Shown one piece after another: positions 53,747 to 62,976 of a stretch of DNA of 64,000 nt; position 1 is the first letter of the stretch, and the number at the start of each line of letters is the position of its first letter. The position numbers and the translations under genes are program-made. The notes beneath the pieces are model-generated. The model did not search any database. It was given only the letters and a program-made list of their open reading frames with translations, and was not told the origin of the DNA. Source of the DNA: Paenibacillus sp. DMB20 (GTDB lineage Bacteria > Bacillota > Bacilli > Paenibacillales > Paenibacillaceae); the NCBI RefSeq assembly GCF_000987955.1, contig NZ_LAZU01000054.1, positions 1-64,000 on the forward strand, in the 5' to 3' direction.

Positions 53747-54769
53747 TTGGTTAAAATAAAGGAAGCTCGAAAACCTTGGAAGAACGTTTTGTACGCGTAT
53801 GTGGAGCAGTACAATCAGAACCGGGTGGATTACGGGACCGGCCTTCGGGAGCAGATTGTGACCGACCTGAACTACCTGATGGAGAGGGGGGAGAGGCAAG
53901 TCCGCCTCCAGGTTTGGTACGCGGAACGACAGATCACTCCCCGGAAGAGCGAAACGAGGGCGAAGCTTGCGCGCGTGCTCAGGGAGACGGAAGATAACGT
54001 GGTGGCGGATCTGCGGCTTCACAGCGTATTTTTTTACGAAAAAAGCGGCATGACCCACCGTGAGGACATCATTAACCGGGAGCGGCTGACGCTGCTGCGA
54101 GACGGCGACGCTTGGATTATCGTCGGTGTCGAGCGTCTGGAAGACGAGCGGAAGCCGGAGAACGAACCGGATTGGGACAACCCGGGATCCGGGACGGCGG
54201 ATCCGCTTCCTTCCGTTCCCTTGATCAACCGGGGCGTTTACGCGGCGGGAAGCTACTCCCGATCGGGCCGGTATGACCGGGAGGCGGCAGCGCTTTATGC
54301 CGATAAATGGTGGGAGAAGGGCAATCCGGAGTTTGCCGAATTCGCCGTGGACTGCACGAATTATATCTCGCAGTGCCTCTTTGCAGGCAAAGCCCCAATC
54401 CACTATACTGGTAAAAGAGAAACGGGATGGTGGTACAAAGGTTATGTGAACGGCCGCGAATGGTGGAGCTACAGCTGGGCGGTTTCGAACAGCTTCGCCC
54501 GGTATTTGCATACGAGCACATCAGGCTTGAGAGCGGAAATGGTGGAGCGTCCGGAGCAGCTGATGCTCGGCGACGTCATCGTGTACGATTGGGACGGCGA
54601 CGGCTCGTTTCAGCACAGCACGATCGTCACGGCGTTTGATGCGGGCGGGATGCCGCTCGTGAACGCGCACACGGTCAGCAGCCGGCACCGTTACTGGGAT
54701 TATCGTGATTCTTACGCCTGGAACGATAACACCGTGTACCGCTTTTATCACATTCCCGATTATTTTTAG
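53747..54769 (+). CDS. Amidase_6-domain (putative amidase) protein
   Basis: Protein of about 340 residues with the C-terminal putative amidase fold (PF12671 type): YDREAAALYADKWW, DCTNYISQCLFAGKAP with the likely nucleophilic Cys, GWWYKGYVNG, SWAVSNSFARYL, and GDVIVYDWDGDGSFQHSTIV with the His. The N-terminal 150 residues are charged and helical (YAYVEQYNQNRVDYG, YAERQITPRKSETRAKLARV). In family members the domain resembles NlpC/P60-like peptidases. No signal peptide is evident, so location is uncertain. TTG 53747 after GGGGCGAAAAGG is preferred; ATG 53720 lacks a ribosome site. Confidence 0.78.
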   Translation: MVKIKEARKPWKNVLYAYVEQYNQNRVDYGTGLREQIVTDLNYLMERGERQVRLQVWYAERQITPRKSETRAKLARVLRETEDNVVADLRLHSVFFYEKSGMTHREDIINRERLTLLRDGDAWIIVGVERLEDERKPENEPDWDNPGSGTADPLPSVPLINRGVYAAGSYSRSGRYDREAAALYADKWWEKGNPEFAEFAVDCTNYISQCLFAGKAPIHYTGKRETGWWYKGYVNGREWWSYSWAVSNSFARYLHTSTSGLRAEMVERPEQLMLGDVIVYDWDGDGSFQHSTIVTAFDAGGMPLVNAHTVSSRHRYWDYRDSYAWNDNTVYRFYHIPDYF

Positions 54770-54815
54770 AGCAACAGCATGAACTGCTGCAATCCGCAAA
54801 AAAGAGAGGTTTGGC

Positions 54816-55910
54816 ATGGGACAGGACAAATTAACGGTAGGATTGGTATATGGCGGGAAATCCGGGGAACACGAGGTGTCGCTATCGACGGCCTTTGCCG
54901 TAATGAACGCTTTTGATTTTGATAAATACGAAATTATACCTTTTTATATTACCAAACAGGGAACCTGGAAAATCGGCGGCAAGCTTTCTTCGCCCTTCGC
55001 AGACGCGTCGGAGCTGAAGCTTGAGGGCGGGGAAGGAACGCAGGCTGCGCTTAATGCCGTTTTCAGCCGGCTATACGGCGGCGAGGAAGCAGTGGTCGAT
55101 ATCATGTTCCCGCTTCTCCACGGAACCTTCGGCGAAGACGGGACGATTCAGGGGCTGTTGGAGATGGCCGATATTCCTTATGTCGGGGCCGGCGTGCTGG
55201 CTTCCGCCGCGGGCATGGACAAAGGGGTCATGAAAAAGCTGTTTGCGGAGGCGGATCTCCCGCAGTGCGAATACTGCTATTTCAACCATTCCCAATGGGA
55301 GCGGGGCAGCCATGACCTTTTGCGTGGAATCGAAGACAAACTCGGTTATCCGTGCTTCGTGAAGCCGGCAAACCTCGGTTCCAGCGTGGGGATTTCCAAG
55401 GCGAAGGACGCCGAACAGCTTAGAAACGCCATCGAAACGGCTTTCCGTTTTGACAATAAAATCATCGTGGAAGAGTTCGTGGATGCACGCGAGGTGGAGG
55501 TCAGCGTTTTGGGCAACGACGAACCGATGGCATCCGTGCCGGGTGAAATCGTTTCTTCCGGCGAATACTACGACTACACGGCAAAATATACGGACGGAAA
55601 GTCCGAGATGCTGATCCCCGCCCCGGTTGATCCGGATACGGCGGACCGGCTCCGCGAGCTTGCGATTACCGCTTTTAAAGCGATCGAAGGCAACGGGATT
55701 ACCCGGGCGGACTTTTTCATCCGCCGCTCCGACGGCGCGATTATGATTAACGAAGTGAACACGATGCCAGGTTTTACGCCCTACAGCATGTATCCGCTGC
55801 TGTGGAGAGAGACGGGCGTATCGTATCGGGAGCTGCTTGACCGGATGATCGAGCTCGGATTGGAGCGGTATAAACGCAAACAGTCTTTGATTTATGAGAA
55901 TGAAGCTTAA
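54816..55910 (+). CDS. ddl: D-alanine--D-alanine ligase
   Basis: ATP-grasp enzyme that joins two D-alanines for peptidoglycan, 364 residues. The N-terminal signature is LVYGGKSGEHEVSLSTA, and the active-site region GEIVSSGEYYDYTAKYTDG keeps the Tyr that marks D-Ala rather than D-lactate ligases, so no vancomycin-resistance type. GITRADFFIR and MINEVNTMPGFTPYSMYP supply metal ligands. GAGAGG precedes ATG 54816, 46 bases after the amidase-like gene on the same strand. Confidence 0.96.
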   Translation: MGQDKLTVGLVYGGKSGEHEVSLSTAFAVMNAFDFDKYEIIPFYITKQGTWKIGGKLSSPFADASELKLEGGEGTQAALNAVFSRLYGGEEAVVDIMFPLLHGTFGEDGTIQGLLEMADIPYVGAGVLASAAGMDKGVMKKLFAEADLPQCEYCYFNHSQWERGSHDLLRGIEDKLGYPCFVKPANLGSSVGISKAKDAEQLRNAIETAFRFDNKIIVEEFVDAREVEVSVLGNDEPMASVPGEIVSSGEYYDYTAKYTDGKSEMLIPAPVDPDTADRLRELAITAFKAIEGNGITRADFFIRRSDGAIMINEVNTMPGFTPYSMYPLLWRETGVSYRELLDRMIELGLERYKRKQSLIYENEA

Positions 55911-55922
55911 GGGCAAAATGGA

Positions 55923-55974
55923 GTATAATAGAAGTAACCAAAGGGGAGTCCGCGTTGATCACGGCTCCCCTTGA
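55923..55974 (+). promoter_or_regulatory. -10 element and inverted repeat upstream of the DUF2584-like gene
   Basis: TATAAT at 55923-55928 follows the ddl stop by 12 bases. AAGGGGAG (about 55941-55948) and CTCCCCTT (about 55967-55974) form an inverted repeat between that promoter and the next start codon. Confidence 0.45.
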
Positions 55975-56008
55975 TTCTAACTTTGACACCGGAAAGGAAG
56001 GCTGGCCT

Positions 56009-56326
56009 ATGGGATTTCAAACCGAGTTCAATTCCGTTTGCAAGTTCAAGAATGAACAGGAGCTGTACGAGCTTCTGGAGTACGGACGGGGCAAAATGTT
56101 GAAGGAAGGACTGCGCGTATTTCCGACGGGGCAAAAGGTGATCGCCTACACGCCCGACAATCAAGCGGTAGCCATCGTACGGATTACCGCCTGCGTGGCG
56201 GAAATCAACTTTCAGGGACGCGAAGTCACCTCCGTTGAGCTTCAGCTTGTGCGCAAGCTGACCGATGAGGAATCCAAAGTGCAGACCGATTTGGCTTACG
56301 AGATGTTTTTCGGGGACAAAAAATGA
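56009..56326 (+). CDS. Conserved cytoplasmic protein of 105 residues (tentatively DUF2584-like)
   Basis: A small protein with no signal or membrane segment: MGFQTEFNSVCKFKNEQEL, then a beta-rich part (LRVFPTGQKVIAY, AVAIVRITACVAEINFQGRE) and a charged end. The beginning MG---EFN and the order of strands recall DUF2584 proteins of Bacillales, but I am not certain. GGAAAGGAAGG precedes ATG 56009. Its last four bases overlap the start of uvsE (AAATGATC with ATGA), so translation of the two is coupled. Confidence 0.6.
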   Translation: MGFQTEFNSVCKFKNEQELYELLEYGRGKMLKEGLRVFPTGQKVIAYTPDNQAVAIVRITACVAEINFQGREVTSVELQLVRKLTDEESKVQTDLAYEMFFGDKK

Positions 56327-57321
56327 TCGTCCGTTTCGGATATGTGGCCATGTCTACGGTCGTTCAGAATTCCTCTCCATCCAAGACGATGACGATGACC
56401 AGCTTTGCCAAGCTGAATGACCGGGAAGCGGCCATCCGGAAACTCGAGCGGATCGCAGCGGAAAACCTCCATAACACCCTGCGGCTGCTGAAGCATAATC
56501 TTGCTCACGATATCAAGGTGTATCGCATGACCTCCAAGCTGATTCCGCTTGGGACGCACGCCGATTTAAGCGACTGGGACCCTTATCCGGCGCTGAAGGA
56601 AGGATTTACGGAGGTCGGGGAGTTCGTAAAGCGAAACGGAATGCGGGTGTCTTTTCATCCCGATCACTTTACGGTGCTCAGCACGCCCCGTCCGGAGGTG
56701 CTTGCGAACTCGATCCGCGACTTAAGGCATCATACGGATATGCTGCATATCATGGGACTGGGAGGGGCGATGAAGAACAATATCCATATCGGCGGCGCTT
56801 ATGGGGATAAGCCGTCAGCCGCTGCGCGGTTTGAGGAGCATTTCGGCCTGCTCGACCAGGATATTAAGGAGCGCCTTACCCTGGAAAACGACGACAAAAC
56901 GTTTAACGCCGTCGAAACCTTGACCGTGTGCCGGAATCTCGGACTGCCGATGGTGCTGGATCTCCACCACCAATGGGTAAATAACGAGGGGGAAGCCCCT
57001 TGGGATCTATGGCCGGACATTATGCGGACCTGGGAAACGCCGCTGGCTCAGGCAGGCTCGGATGAGGACAACCCTTTGCCGCCGAAAATCCATGTCTCCA
57101 GTCCGAAGAGCCCTACCGATATCCGCAGCCATGCCGATGGCGTAGAGCCCGCGCCGCTGCTTGCTTTTCTCAGAAAAATCGCTTCCGGAACACCGCGCCT
57201 TGATGTCATGATTGAAGCCAAGATGAAAGACGGGGCTTTATTCGCCCTCATGAAGGATTTGGCGGAGTACGAGAGCGATGGCGTGAAGGTGTTGGACGGA
57301 GCGTCCGTCGAGATAACGTAA
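56323..57321 (+). CDS. uvsE: UV-damage DNA endonuclease UvsE/UvdE
   Basis: Nicks DNA just 5' to UV photoproducts, starting an alternative to nucleotide excision repair. The 332-residue TIM-barrel protein shows RFGYVAMSTVVQN at the start, FHPDHFTVLSTPRPEVL, NIHIGGAYGDK, LTLENDDKTFN, VLDLHHQWVN and MIEAKMKDGALF, which hold the His/Glu/Asp metal ligands of the family. It overlaps the preceding small gene by four bases. UvsE is common in spore-forming soil bacteria. Confidence 0.95.
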   Translation: MIVRFGYVAMSTVVQNSSPSKTMTMTSFAKLNDREAAIRKLERIAAENLHNTLRLLKHNLAHDIKVYRMTSKLIPLGTHADLSDWDPYPALKEGFTEVGEFVKRNGMRVSFHPDHFTVLSTPRPEVLANSIRDLRHHTDMLHIMGLGGAMKNNIHIGGAYGDKPSAAARFEEHFGLLDQDIKERLTLENDDKTFNAVETLTVCRNLGLPMVLDLHHQWVNNEGEAPWDLWPDIMRTWETPLAQAGSDEDNPLPPKIHVSSPKSPTDIRSHADGVEPAPLLAFLRKIASGTPRLDVMIEAKMKDGALFALMKDLAEYESDGVKVLDGASVEIT

Positions 57322-57571
57322 ACGGTATGTCCCATTTGCGCTACCGACTTACAGCTGCGTTCATCATACGCTAGGGTTTTAATTGGTAATATGTCTCAGA
57401 ATATTATAATATATGGGAGAGGGGATTCCTGTTTTAAAAAGCCTCATATTCAAACTGGCTTGGGATCGGGATGCATGACCGAAGAAATTTTTTGAAAACG
57501 AGCCCTGCCTTCTCTCGTATAAGATGAATAGATTATATTAATTTGGTATTGAAGATTCATAGGAAAGTAGA

Positions 57572-58462
57572 GTGAGCGCTTTGAATGAAAAAGATAAGGT
57601 ACCTTATGTGGTGACCAGCAAAAGCTACACCGCCGTTGCGATCAATTGTGCCGCCAAAGCGGGGGAATGGATCAAGAGCAGGCTGGGTACGGTAAAACAG
57701 CTCAGTACGAAAACTTCCGCACAGGATCTTGTCACGGAAGTGGATAAGGGAGCGGAGCAGATGATCCGCAAGCTCATCCTGACCCACTTCCCGGATCATG
57801 CCATATTGGGTGAAGAAGGCGTTGAACCGGGACACGAGGCTTCCGCGAAGGCTCTTGAAGCCGCGAAAAACGAGCCGTATTTGTGGATCGTCGATCCTAT
57901 CGACGGAACGACGAATTACGTTCACGGCTTCCCGTTTTTTTCGGTCTCGATTGCGCTGGCTTACCGAGGCGAGATCATCGTCGGGGTTATTTACGACCCG
58001 ATGCGCGATGAGCTGTTTATCGCCGAGAAGGGCAAGGGTGCATATGTCCATGGCAACCCTACCCGCGTATCCGGGGAGCTGACCTTGTCGGACAGCCTGC
58101 TGGCTACCGGATTTCCGGTGGATCCGACCTTTAACCTCCCCCAAAACATGGCCGGTCTTCAGGCACTGCTTCCAAAAGTCCGAAATATTCGCGGCGGAGG
58201 CTCCGCGGCGCTTCATATGGCCTATGTGGCGGCAGGGCGGCTGAGCGGTTATTGGGAAATCGGGCTGAATGCCTGGGACGTGGCGGCTGGTGTGCTGCTT
58301 GTTCAGGAATCGGGCGGCAAGGTGACGGATACCGAAGGACGTCCTTACGATCTGTCCGTACGCAACATCGCGGCAAGCAACGGAGCCATTCACCAGGACC
58401 TGCTGGACATCTTGTCCGATGCGAAAGCGACGGGTTACCCGAAAAATGAATCCCGAGCTTAG
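57572..58462 (+). CDS. Inositol monophosphatase family protein
   Basis: Mg-dependent sugar/inositol phosphatase of 296 residues. The metal-binding boxes are ILGEEGVEPG, WIVDPIDGTTNYVHGFPFF (the DPIDGT motif) and the C-terminal GLNAWDVAAGVLLVQESGG. Bacillales YktC-type members act on inositol-1-phosphate or related substrates such as fructose-1,6-bisphosphate; which one is unknown. GTG 57572 is the start. About 250 bases without a gene separate it from uvsE. Confidence 0.92.
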   Translation: MSALNEKDKVPYVVTSKSYTAVAINCAAKAGEWIKSRLGTVKQLSTKTSAQDLVTEVDKGAEQMIRKLILTHFPDHAILGEEGVEPGHEASAKALEAAKNEPYLWIVDPIDGTTNYVHGFPFFSVSIALAYRGEIIVGVIYDPMRDELFIAEKGKGAYVHGNPTRVSGELTLSDSLLATGFPVDPTFNLPQNMAGLQALLPKVRNIRGGGSAALHMAYVAAGRLSGYWEIGLNAWDVAAGVLLVQESGGKVTDTEGRPYDLSVRNIAASNGAIHQDLLDILSDAKATGYPKNESRA

Positions 58463-58522
58463 AAAGAGGCGGCTTTATCGGCTGAACAACAATGACAACA
58501 GAATGAAGGAGTGTGTCACGAA

Positions 58523-58789
58523 ATGAATGATAAGCGGGATCAGGATTTGGAACGGCAGCTCAGCGAACTGTTGACGGAAGGCGAGCTCGAGTCAAAAGAC
58601 GAGAATGAGGAGGGGCGGCGCATGATACCGCCCAAGTACGAAATCCGCATTCAAACGCAGCTGGACCCGATTGTAGAGGAAACCCGCAAATACCGCCGAA
58701 TCGGTCGGGAATTGGATGACCGCTACGATAAATACATGAAGCAGGCGGGTGCGGAAGGCAAGACCCCGGATCCGGGCAGCGAAGCATAA
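58523..58789 (+). CDS. Conserved small acidic/charged protein of 88 residues
   Basis: A short soluble protein with alternating charged residues (DKRDQDLERQLSELLTEGELE, then MIPPKYEIRIQTQLDPIVEE, RRIGRELDDRYDKYMKQAG). It contains no cysteine, signal peptide or membrane segment, and its N-terminal half is predicted helical. No function is recognisable. GAAGGAG precedes ATG 58523 and it lies 60 bases after the inositol-phosphatase gene, probably in the same transcript, which ends in a strong hairpin. Confidence 0.7.
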   Translation: MNDKRDQDLERQLSELLTEGELESKDENEEGRRMIPPKYEIRIQTQLDPIVEETRKYRRIGRELDDRYDKYMKQAGAEGKTPDPGSEA

Positions 58790-58802
58790 CATTGAACCGT
58801 AG

Positions 58803-58838
58803 ACAGGAGCGCAGCATTTGCTTGCGCTCCTGTTTGTC
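58803..58838 (+). terminator. Rho-independent terminator
   Basis: ACAGGAGCGCA pairs with TGCGCTCCTGT, then TTTG; it closes the inositol-phosphatase transcript. Confidence 0.8.
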
Positions 58839-58850
58839 GTTAAGAGGTGA

Positions 58851-58950
58851 GAAAGTATAAGCTTCGGAGACGCGGCTTCCTTATCTCGCAAGAAAAATTT
58901 CCGTTAAATGCGGTCTGTCTTCAGAGAAAGTACGTCGATAGACGTTTTTT
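58851..58950. repeat. 100-bp repeated element, copy B
   Basis: Second copy of the element at 42031-42130, sharing long identical blocks (for example AATGCGGTCTGTCTTCAGAG and GTACGTCGATAGACGTTTTT). It lies directly after a terminator and before the SGNH hydrolase gene. Confidence 0.85.
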
Positions 58951-59065
58951 ATATGGCATTTTTTGGATGAGATAAATGCAAATGGAATGCGCGGGGAAGG
59001 AAATGGATGGTAGAATAGAATCGGACCGAAATCATTTTCGTTATTTTTTTGGAGGGGTGTTTTAC

Positions 59066-60328
59066 ATGTTGAAGTTTTGGAAAAAAGGGCTGACCCGGAC
59101 AATCGGACCGGTTCTGATGGCTGCCGTCCTGATCGGGACGTGGGCTGCGGCCCCCGTTTCCGCCCAGGAGCCGCAGGGAATAAACGACACATTCCATATC
59201 GTCTCGCTTGGGGATTCGCTGACGGCCGGGTATGAGCCCGGGATGAATATTCATTCCAAGCCGTACGGGTTCGTAGACCGCCTGCTGGAGCAGGGATTGT
59301 ACCATGGACGGACGGAGGTGGCGAACCTCGGAATCCTCGGCCTCAAAACGGGGGGACTGAAACAATATGTGCAGGCCATCATGGATGAGCGTGCAATAAC
59401 AGCAGAGGAAATTCAGACCGGGTTGAAGGATCCGCGCGCAGGCCAGTTTGGAGCCGAGGCGCCCAAAGTGAATCCCCTGCTGGCTCAAGCCGACGTCATC
59501 ACCGTTACCATTGGCGGGAACGATATGATGGAGCTGGTTAGAACGGCCGGAACTTTAAACGAGGAAGAATTGGAGGCCCGGGTACAGGAGCTGTTCCAAA
59601 CGTACTCCGACAACGTGGCATCGGTCGTGGACAATTTGCACGGCATCAATCCCGAAGCGGTGATTGTCTTGGCGGACCAGTACCAGCCCGTACCGGAGAT
59701 TGCCGATAAAGCCGTCTATCCGAAGCTTATGGAAGCGGCCGGGCAATTCACGAAGCTGATTGAAGGACTGGCAAAGGGGTTTAATGACAGCGGGATCACG
59801 GTCAAAGTTGCCCATGTCGCGAAAGAGTTTGTCGGCAGCGAAATGACGATGACCCATATTTTGAAGGAGGATATTCACCCGAACCAGTTGGGGTATGAAG
59901 CCATGGCCCGTATATTTGCGGAAAACATTTGGGGTGCCTATACTGAGCCGGTCGTCAATGAAGCCGGGACACCGATGGGGATTATCGTCGGAGGCAAGGA
60001 GCTGAAGACTCCCTATAAACCGGTTATCGTGAAGAACCAGAACTTTGTGGCCATCCAGGATATTGTTAACGCCGTCGGGGCGAAATCGGCGTGGAGCAAC
60101 AAAACTTCCAGCGCAACGATTACATATGGCGATAAAACGGTGGTCATCAAAATCGGATCCCCAACGGTAAAGGTCAACGGAACGTCTGTAAGCGTCAGCG
60201 CTCCCGCCTTTTTGAACAAAATCGGCAAAGAGCAAAAGATTTATGTACCGCTTGCGGCATTAGCTTCAGGTCTGGGGTTTGACGTACAGTACAATCCGAA
60301 ACTCCGGACGGTCTTTATTAATCCATAA
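59066..60328 (+). CDS. Secreted SGNH/GDSL hydrolase with copper-amine-oxidase-like N domain
   Basis: Exported esterase/lipase of 420 residues with a signal peptide (MLKFWKKGLTRTIGPVLMAAVLIGTWAAAPVSA). The SGNH catalytic boxes are LGDSLTAG (Ser), TIGGNDMM (Asn) and DIHPNQLGY (Asp and His). From about residue 310 to the end lies the small domain found at the N-terminus of copper amine oxidases, a wall- or substrate-binding module in Firmicutes (KPVIVKNQNFVAIQDIVNAV, YVPLAALASGLGFDVQY). GGAGGGG precedes ATG 59066; the frame is open from 58976. Confidence 0.9.
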   Translation: MLKFWKKGLTRTIGPVLMAAVLIGTWAAAPVSAQEPQGINDTFHIVSLGDSLTAGYEPGMNIHSKPYGFVDRLLEQGLYHGRTEVANLGILGLKTGGLKQYVQAIMDERAITAEEIQTGLKDPRAGQFGAEAPKVNPLLAQADVITVTIGGNDMMELVRTAGTLNEEELEARVQELFQTYSDNVASVVDNLHGINPEAVIVLADQYQPVPEIADKAVYPKLMEAAGQFTKLIEGLAKGFNDSGITVKVAHVAKEFVGSEMTMTHILKEDIHPNQLGYEAMARIFAENIWGAYTEPVVNEAGTPMGIIVGGKELKTPYKPVIVKNQNFVAIQDIVNAVGAKSAWSNKTSSATITYGDKTVVIKIGSPTVKVNGTSVSVSAPAFLNKIGKEQKIYVPLAALASGLGFDVQYNPKLRTVFINP

Positions 60329-60344
60329 TAAACGTTTATACGGG

Positions 60345-60386
60345 AAGGCCCTTATTCGCAAGCGCTGCTGCGGATAAGGGCCTTTT
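60345..60386 (+). terminator. Rho-independent terminator of the SGNH gene
   Basis: AAGGCCCTTATTCGCA pairs with TGCGGATAAGGGCCTT (one G-T pair), then TTAAAA. Confidence 0.85.
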
Positions 60387-60473
60387 AAAATTACATAAAC
60401 AATCTTAACCGTTAAAGGTGCTTCCCTAAGTCTTGAGGTCGGGGACGATCCTTACAACAAAAATTTCAATCCA

Positions 60474-61789
60474 TCAACGTCTCATGGCCTTAAATGATTG
60501 CTCGGCCGCTTCCAGCGTGGCATCGATGTCCTCTTCGGTATGCGCGGTGGTCAGGAACCATGCCTCGTACTTGGAAGGAGCGAGGTTAATGCCGCGGTCA
60601 AGCATATGACGGAAGAAGGCGGCAAACGCCTCGCCGTCGGTATCCTGCGCTTCGTCGTAATTGGTGACGGGATGATCGCAGAAATGGGTGGAGAAGGAAC
60701 CGCGAATCCGGTTGATCGTCAGCGGAATGCCATGTCGGTCGGCGGATTCCTTCAGCCCCCCGGTAAGCTTCACCGTCAAACGCTCCATTTCCTCATACAC
60801 GCCCTCGCCTTGAAGCACCTCCAGGCAGGCAATGCCCGCGGACACGGAAACCGGATTGCCCGCCATCGTTCCGGCCTGGTATGCGGGCCCGAGCGGAGCG
60901 ACCTGCTCCATGATATGCTTCCGTCCGCCGTAGGCGCCGATCGGCAGCCCGCCGCCGATGATTTTTCCAAGAGCGGTCAAGTCGGGTTGAATGGCTTCGT
61001 GGTTTTGAAGTCCGGCGTAGGTTTGGGCCGACCCCCAGTGGAAGCGGAACGCGGTGATCACCTCATCGTAAATGACAAGCGATCCGTTGTCATGCGCCAT
61101 CTTGCACAGTCCTTCGAGAAAGCCCGGTTTCGGCATTACCATGCCGAAATTGCCGACGATCGGCTCCACCATGACGGCGGCGACGTCTTCACCCCACTTG
61201 TCCAGCGCAGCACGCAGGCCGTTAAGATCATTAAACGGAACGGTGATGACTTCATGGGCTATGCTTGTCGGAATGCCGGCGCTGTCCGGAATGCCGAGCG
61301 TGGAGGGGCCGGAGCCTGCGGCGACAAGCACCAGATCGGAATGGCCGTGGTAGCAGCCGGCAAATTTAACGATTTTATTGCGCTTGGTGTAAGCTCGAGC
61401 TACCCGGATGGTTGTCATCACGGCTTCGGTACCGGAATTGACGAAACGCACCTTATCAAGGGAGGGAATGGCTTCCTTCAGCATTTTGGCGAGCTTGATT
61501 TCAAGCTCCGTCGGCGTGCCGTACAGCGTGCCGTTCTCGGCGCAGCCGTAATGGCTGCCGTTACATGGGGGTGGGCATGTCCGGTAATGATCGGCCCGTA
61601 AGCGGCCAAATAATCGATATACCGGTTGCCGTCCTCATCCCAGAAGTGGGCGCCTTTGGCGCGTTTCATAAACACGGGGGCTCCGCCGCCTACGGCTTTG
61701 AAGGAACGGGAAGGGCTGTTGACCCCGCCCACGATGTGCTGAAGGGCCTCTTCGTATAAAAGCTTGGAGCGTTCTCTTGGATTGGACAT
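60474..61789 (-). CDS. gsaB: Glutamate-1-semialdehyde 2,1-aminomutase, frame-interrupted
   Basis: PLP enzyme that makes 5-aminolevulinate for heme and siroheme synthesis. The N-terminal frame has GGVNSPSRSFKAVGG, AKGAHFWDEDGNRYIDYLA and HPHVTAAITA; the second, from about 61540, begins ENGTLYGTPTELEIKLAK and contains VRFVNSGTEAVMTTIRVARAY and the PLP-lysine stretch LGKIIGGGLPIGAYGG. Restoring one base in 'gctgcgccgag' joins them. The symbol gsaB reflects the neighbourhood: Bacillus subtilis gsaB also lies beside bcp; the paralogue hemL sits in the hem operon. The repaired length, about 438 residues, is normal. Confidence 0.88.
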
Positions 61790-61816
61790 TGGATATGACT
61801 TCCTTTCCTCATGAAT

Positions 61817-61852
61817 CGGGACAGGCTGCTTGAAAGCGGCCTGTCCCGGTTG
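61817..61852 (-). other. Intercistronic hairpin between the LCP and gsaB genes
   Basis: CGGGACAGGC pairs perfectly with GCCTGTCCCG. No T run follows directly on the minus strand, so partial termination or mRNA stability is more likely than a full stop. Confidence 0.55.
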
Positions 61853-61867
61853 CTGTATTTTTTAATT

Positions 61868-62947
61868 CTAGTTTTCCTGGGACGGCGATGACGAGCCGGA
61901 TGAGGTTTTTCCTTTCCCGCTGGAGTTCCCGGTTTCCGTTTCGGAACCGCCTGCCTTCTTGTCGCCGCTGCCGCCGGTTTTAGGCTCCGGTTCCGGCGCG
62001 TTAAGGACTTCCTGGATATAATCCTTTAACGTTTGCGGGTCCCTCACCGTCAGGACCGCGGCGCCGCCGATATTTGCCTCTACCAGAAGTTTCATCGGCG
62101 GAACCTGCTCACTGCCTTTCATTTTACTCTGATATCCGACATTGGCAAGCTTCCACATATCATTGACATCCATATTCGTATCGATATAAGGGCTGACCGC
62201 GTTCAGGATATCGGGAAGTTTCATGATCGAGGTGGTGGTCTGCATTTTTTTCGCCACGGCTTTCAGAAGCTCGCGCTGACGCTCCGTCCGGGTAAAATCG
62301 CCCATTTTGTCATAACGGAACCGTACGTACTGCAGTGCTTTATTGCCGTCCAAATGCTGCATGCCCTGCTTCAGGTCGATATCGTACTCGTTTTTGTCCG
62401 CCTTGCTGGAATATTTCATGTCCTTTTCGACGTAAAAATCAACGCCGCCTACGGAATCCACCAGCTTGATAAACCCCTGAAAGTCCGTGTACACATAATA
62501 CTGGATCGGGATCCCAAGCAGGTCGCCGACCGCCTTCATCGCGGTTTTCGGACCGTGGGTAACGGCCGTGTTGATGCGGTTGGAACCGTGGCCCGGAATT
62601 TCCGTGTATGTATCCCGAAGGATGGAAAACAGGTACATTTTCTTTTTGACGGGGTCGATGGAGGCGACAAGCATGCTGTCCGAACGTGGGATTTCCCCTT
62701 CTTCAAAGCCGCGTGCGTCCACGCCCATCAGCAAAATGTTCACAGGCTCGGTGCCTTCCCATTTGGGAGGCTCCGGCGCTTTGGCGTCCACCTTTTCAAT
62801 TTCGCGGAAAGGGGAAGCCTCGCCTTTTTTCTGAAGTCCCTGAAGCCCGTTGTAAATCGATGACACATAATAAGTACCGTAGCCAAGGATGCCGGCCAAA
62901 ATAATGCTTACAGTCCATATAATCGTTTTCTTTGTTCTTCTGGTCAT
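61868..62947 (-). CDS. LytR-CpsA-Psr family wall-polymer transferase
   Basis: Membrane enzyme that attaches teichoic acid or other anionic polymer to peptidoglycan, 359 residues. One N-terminal membrane segment (TIIWTVSIILAGILGYGTYY) precedes the LCP domain, with the pyrophosphate-lipid site in LLMGVDARG, RSDSMLVASID, FSILRDTYTEIPGHGSNRIN and QYVRFRYDKMGDFTRTERQ. The C-terminal 50 residues are a G/S/E-rich tail (low complexity). Divergent from bcp and upstream of gsaB on the same strand. Confidence 0.93.
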   Translation of the reverse strand: MTRRTKKTIIWTVSIILAGILGYGTYYVSSIYNGLQGLQKKGEASPFREIEKVDAKAPEPPKWEGTEPVNILLMGVDARGFEEGEIPRSDSMLVASIDPVKKKMYLFSILRDTYTEIPGHGSNRINTAVTHGPKTAMKAVGDLLGIPIQYYVYTDFQGFIKLVDSVGGVDFYVEKDMKYSSKADKNEYDIDLKQGMQHLDGNKALQYVRFRYDKMGDFTRTERQRELLKAVAKKMQTTTSIMKLPDILNAVSPYIDTNMDVNDMWKLANVGYQSKMKGSEQVPPMKLLVEANIGGAAVLTVRDPQTLKDYIQEVLNAPEPEPKTGGSGDKKAGGSETETGNSSGKGKTSSGSSSPSQEN

Positions 62948-62976
62948 TAGGTTCTTCCTTTCGGATTACACTGGGG

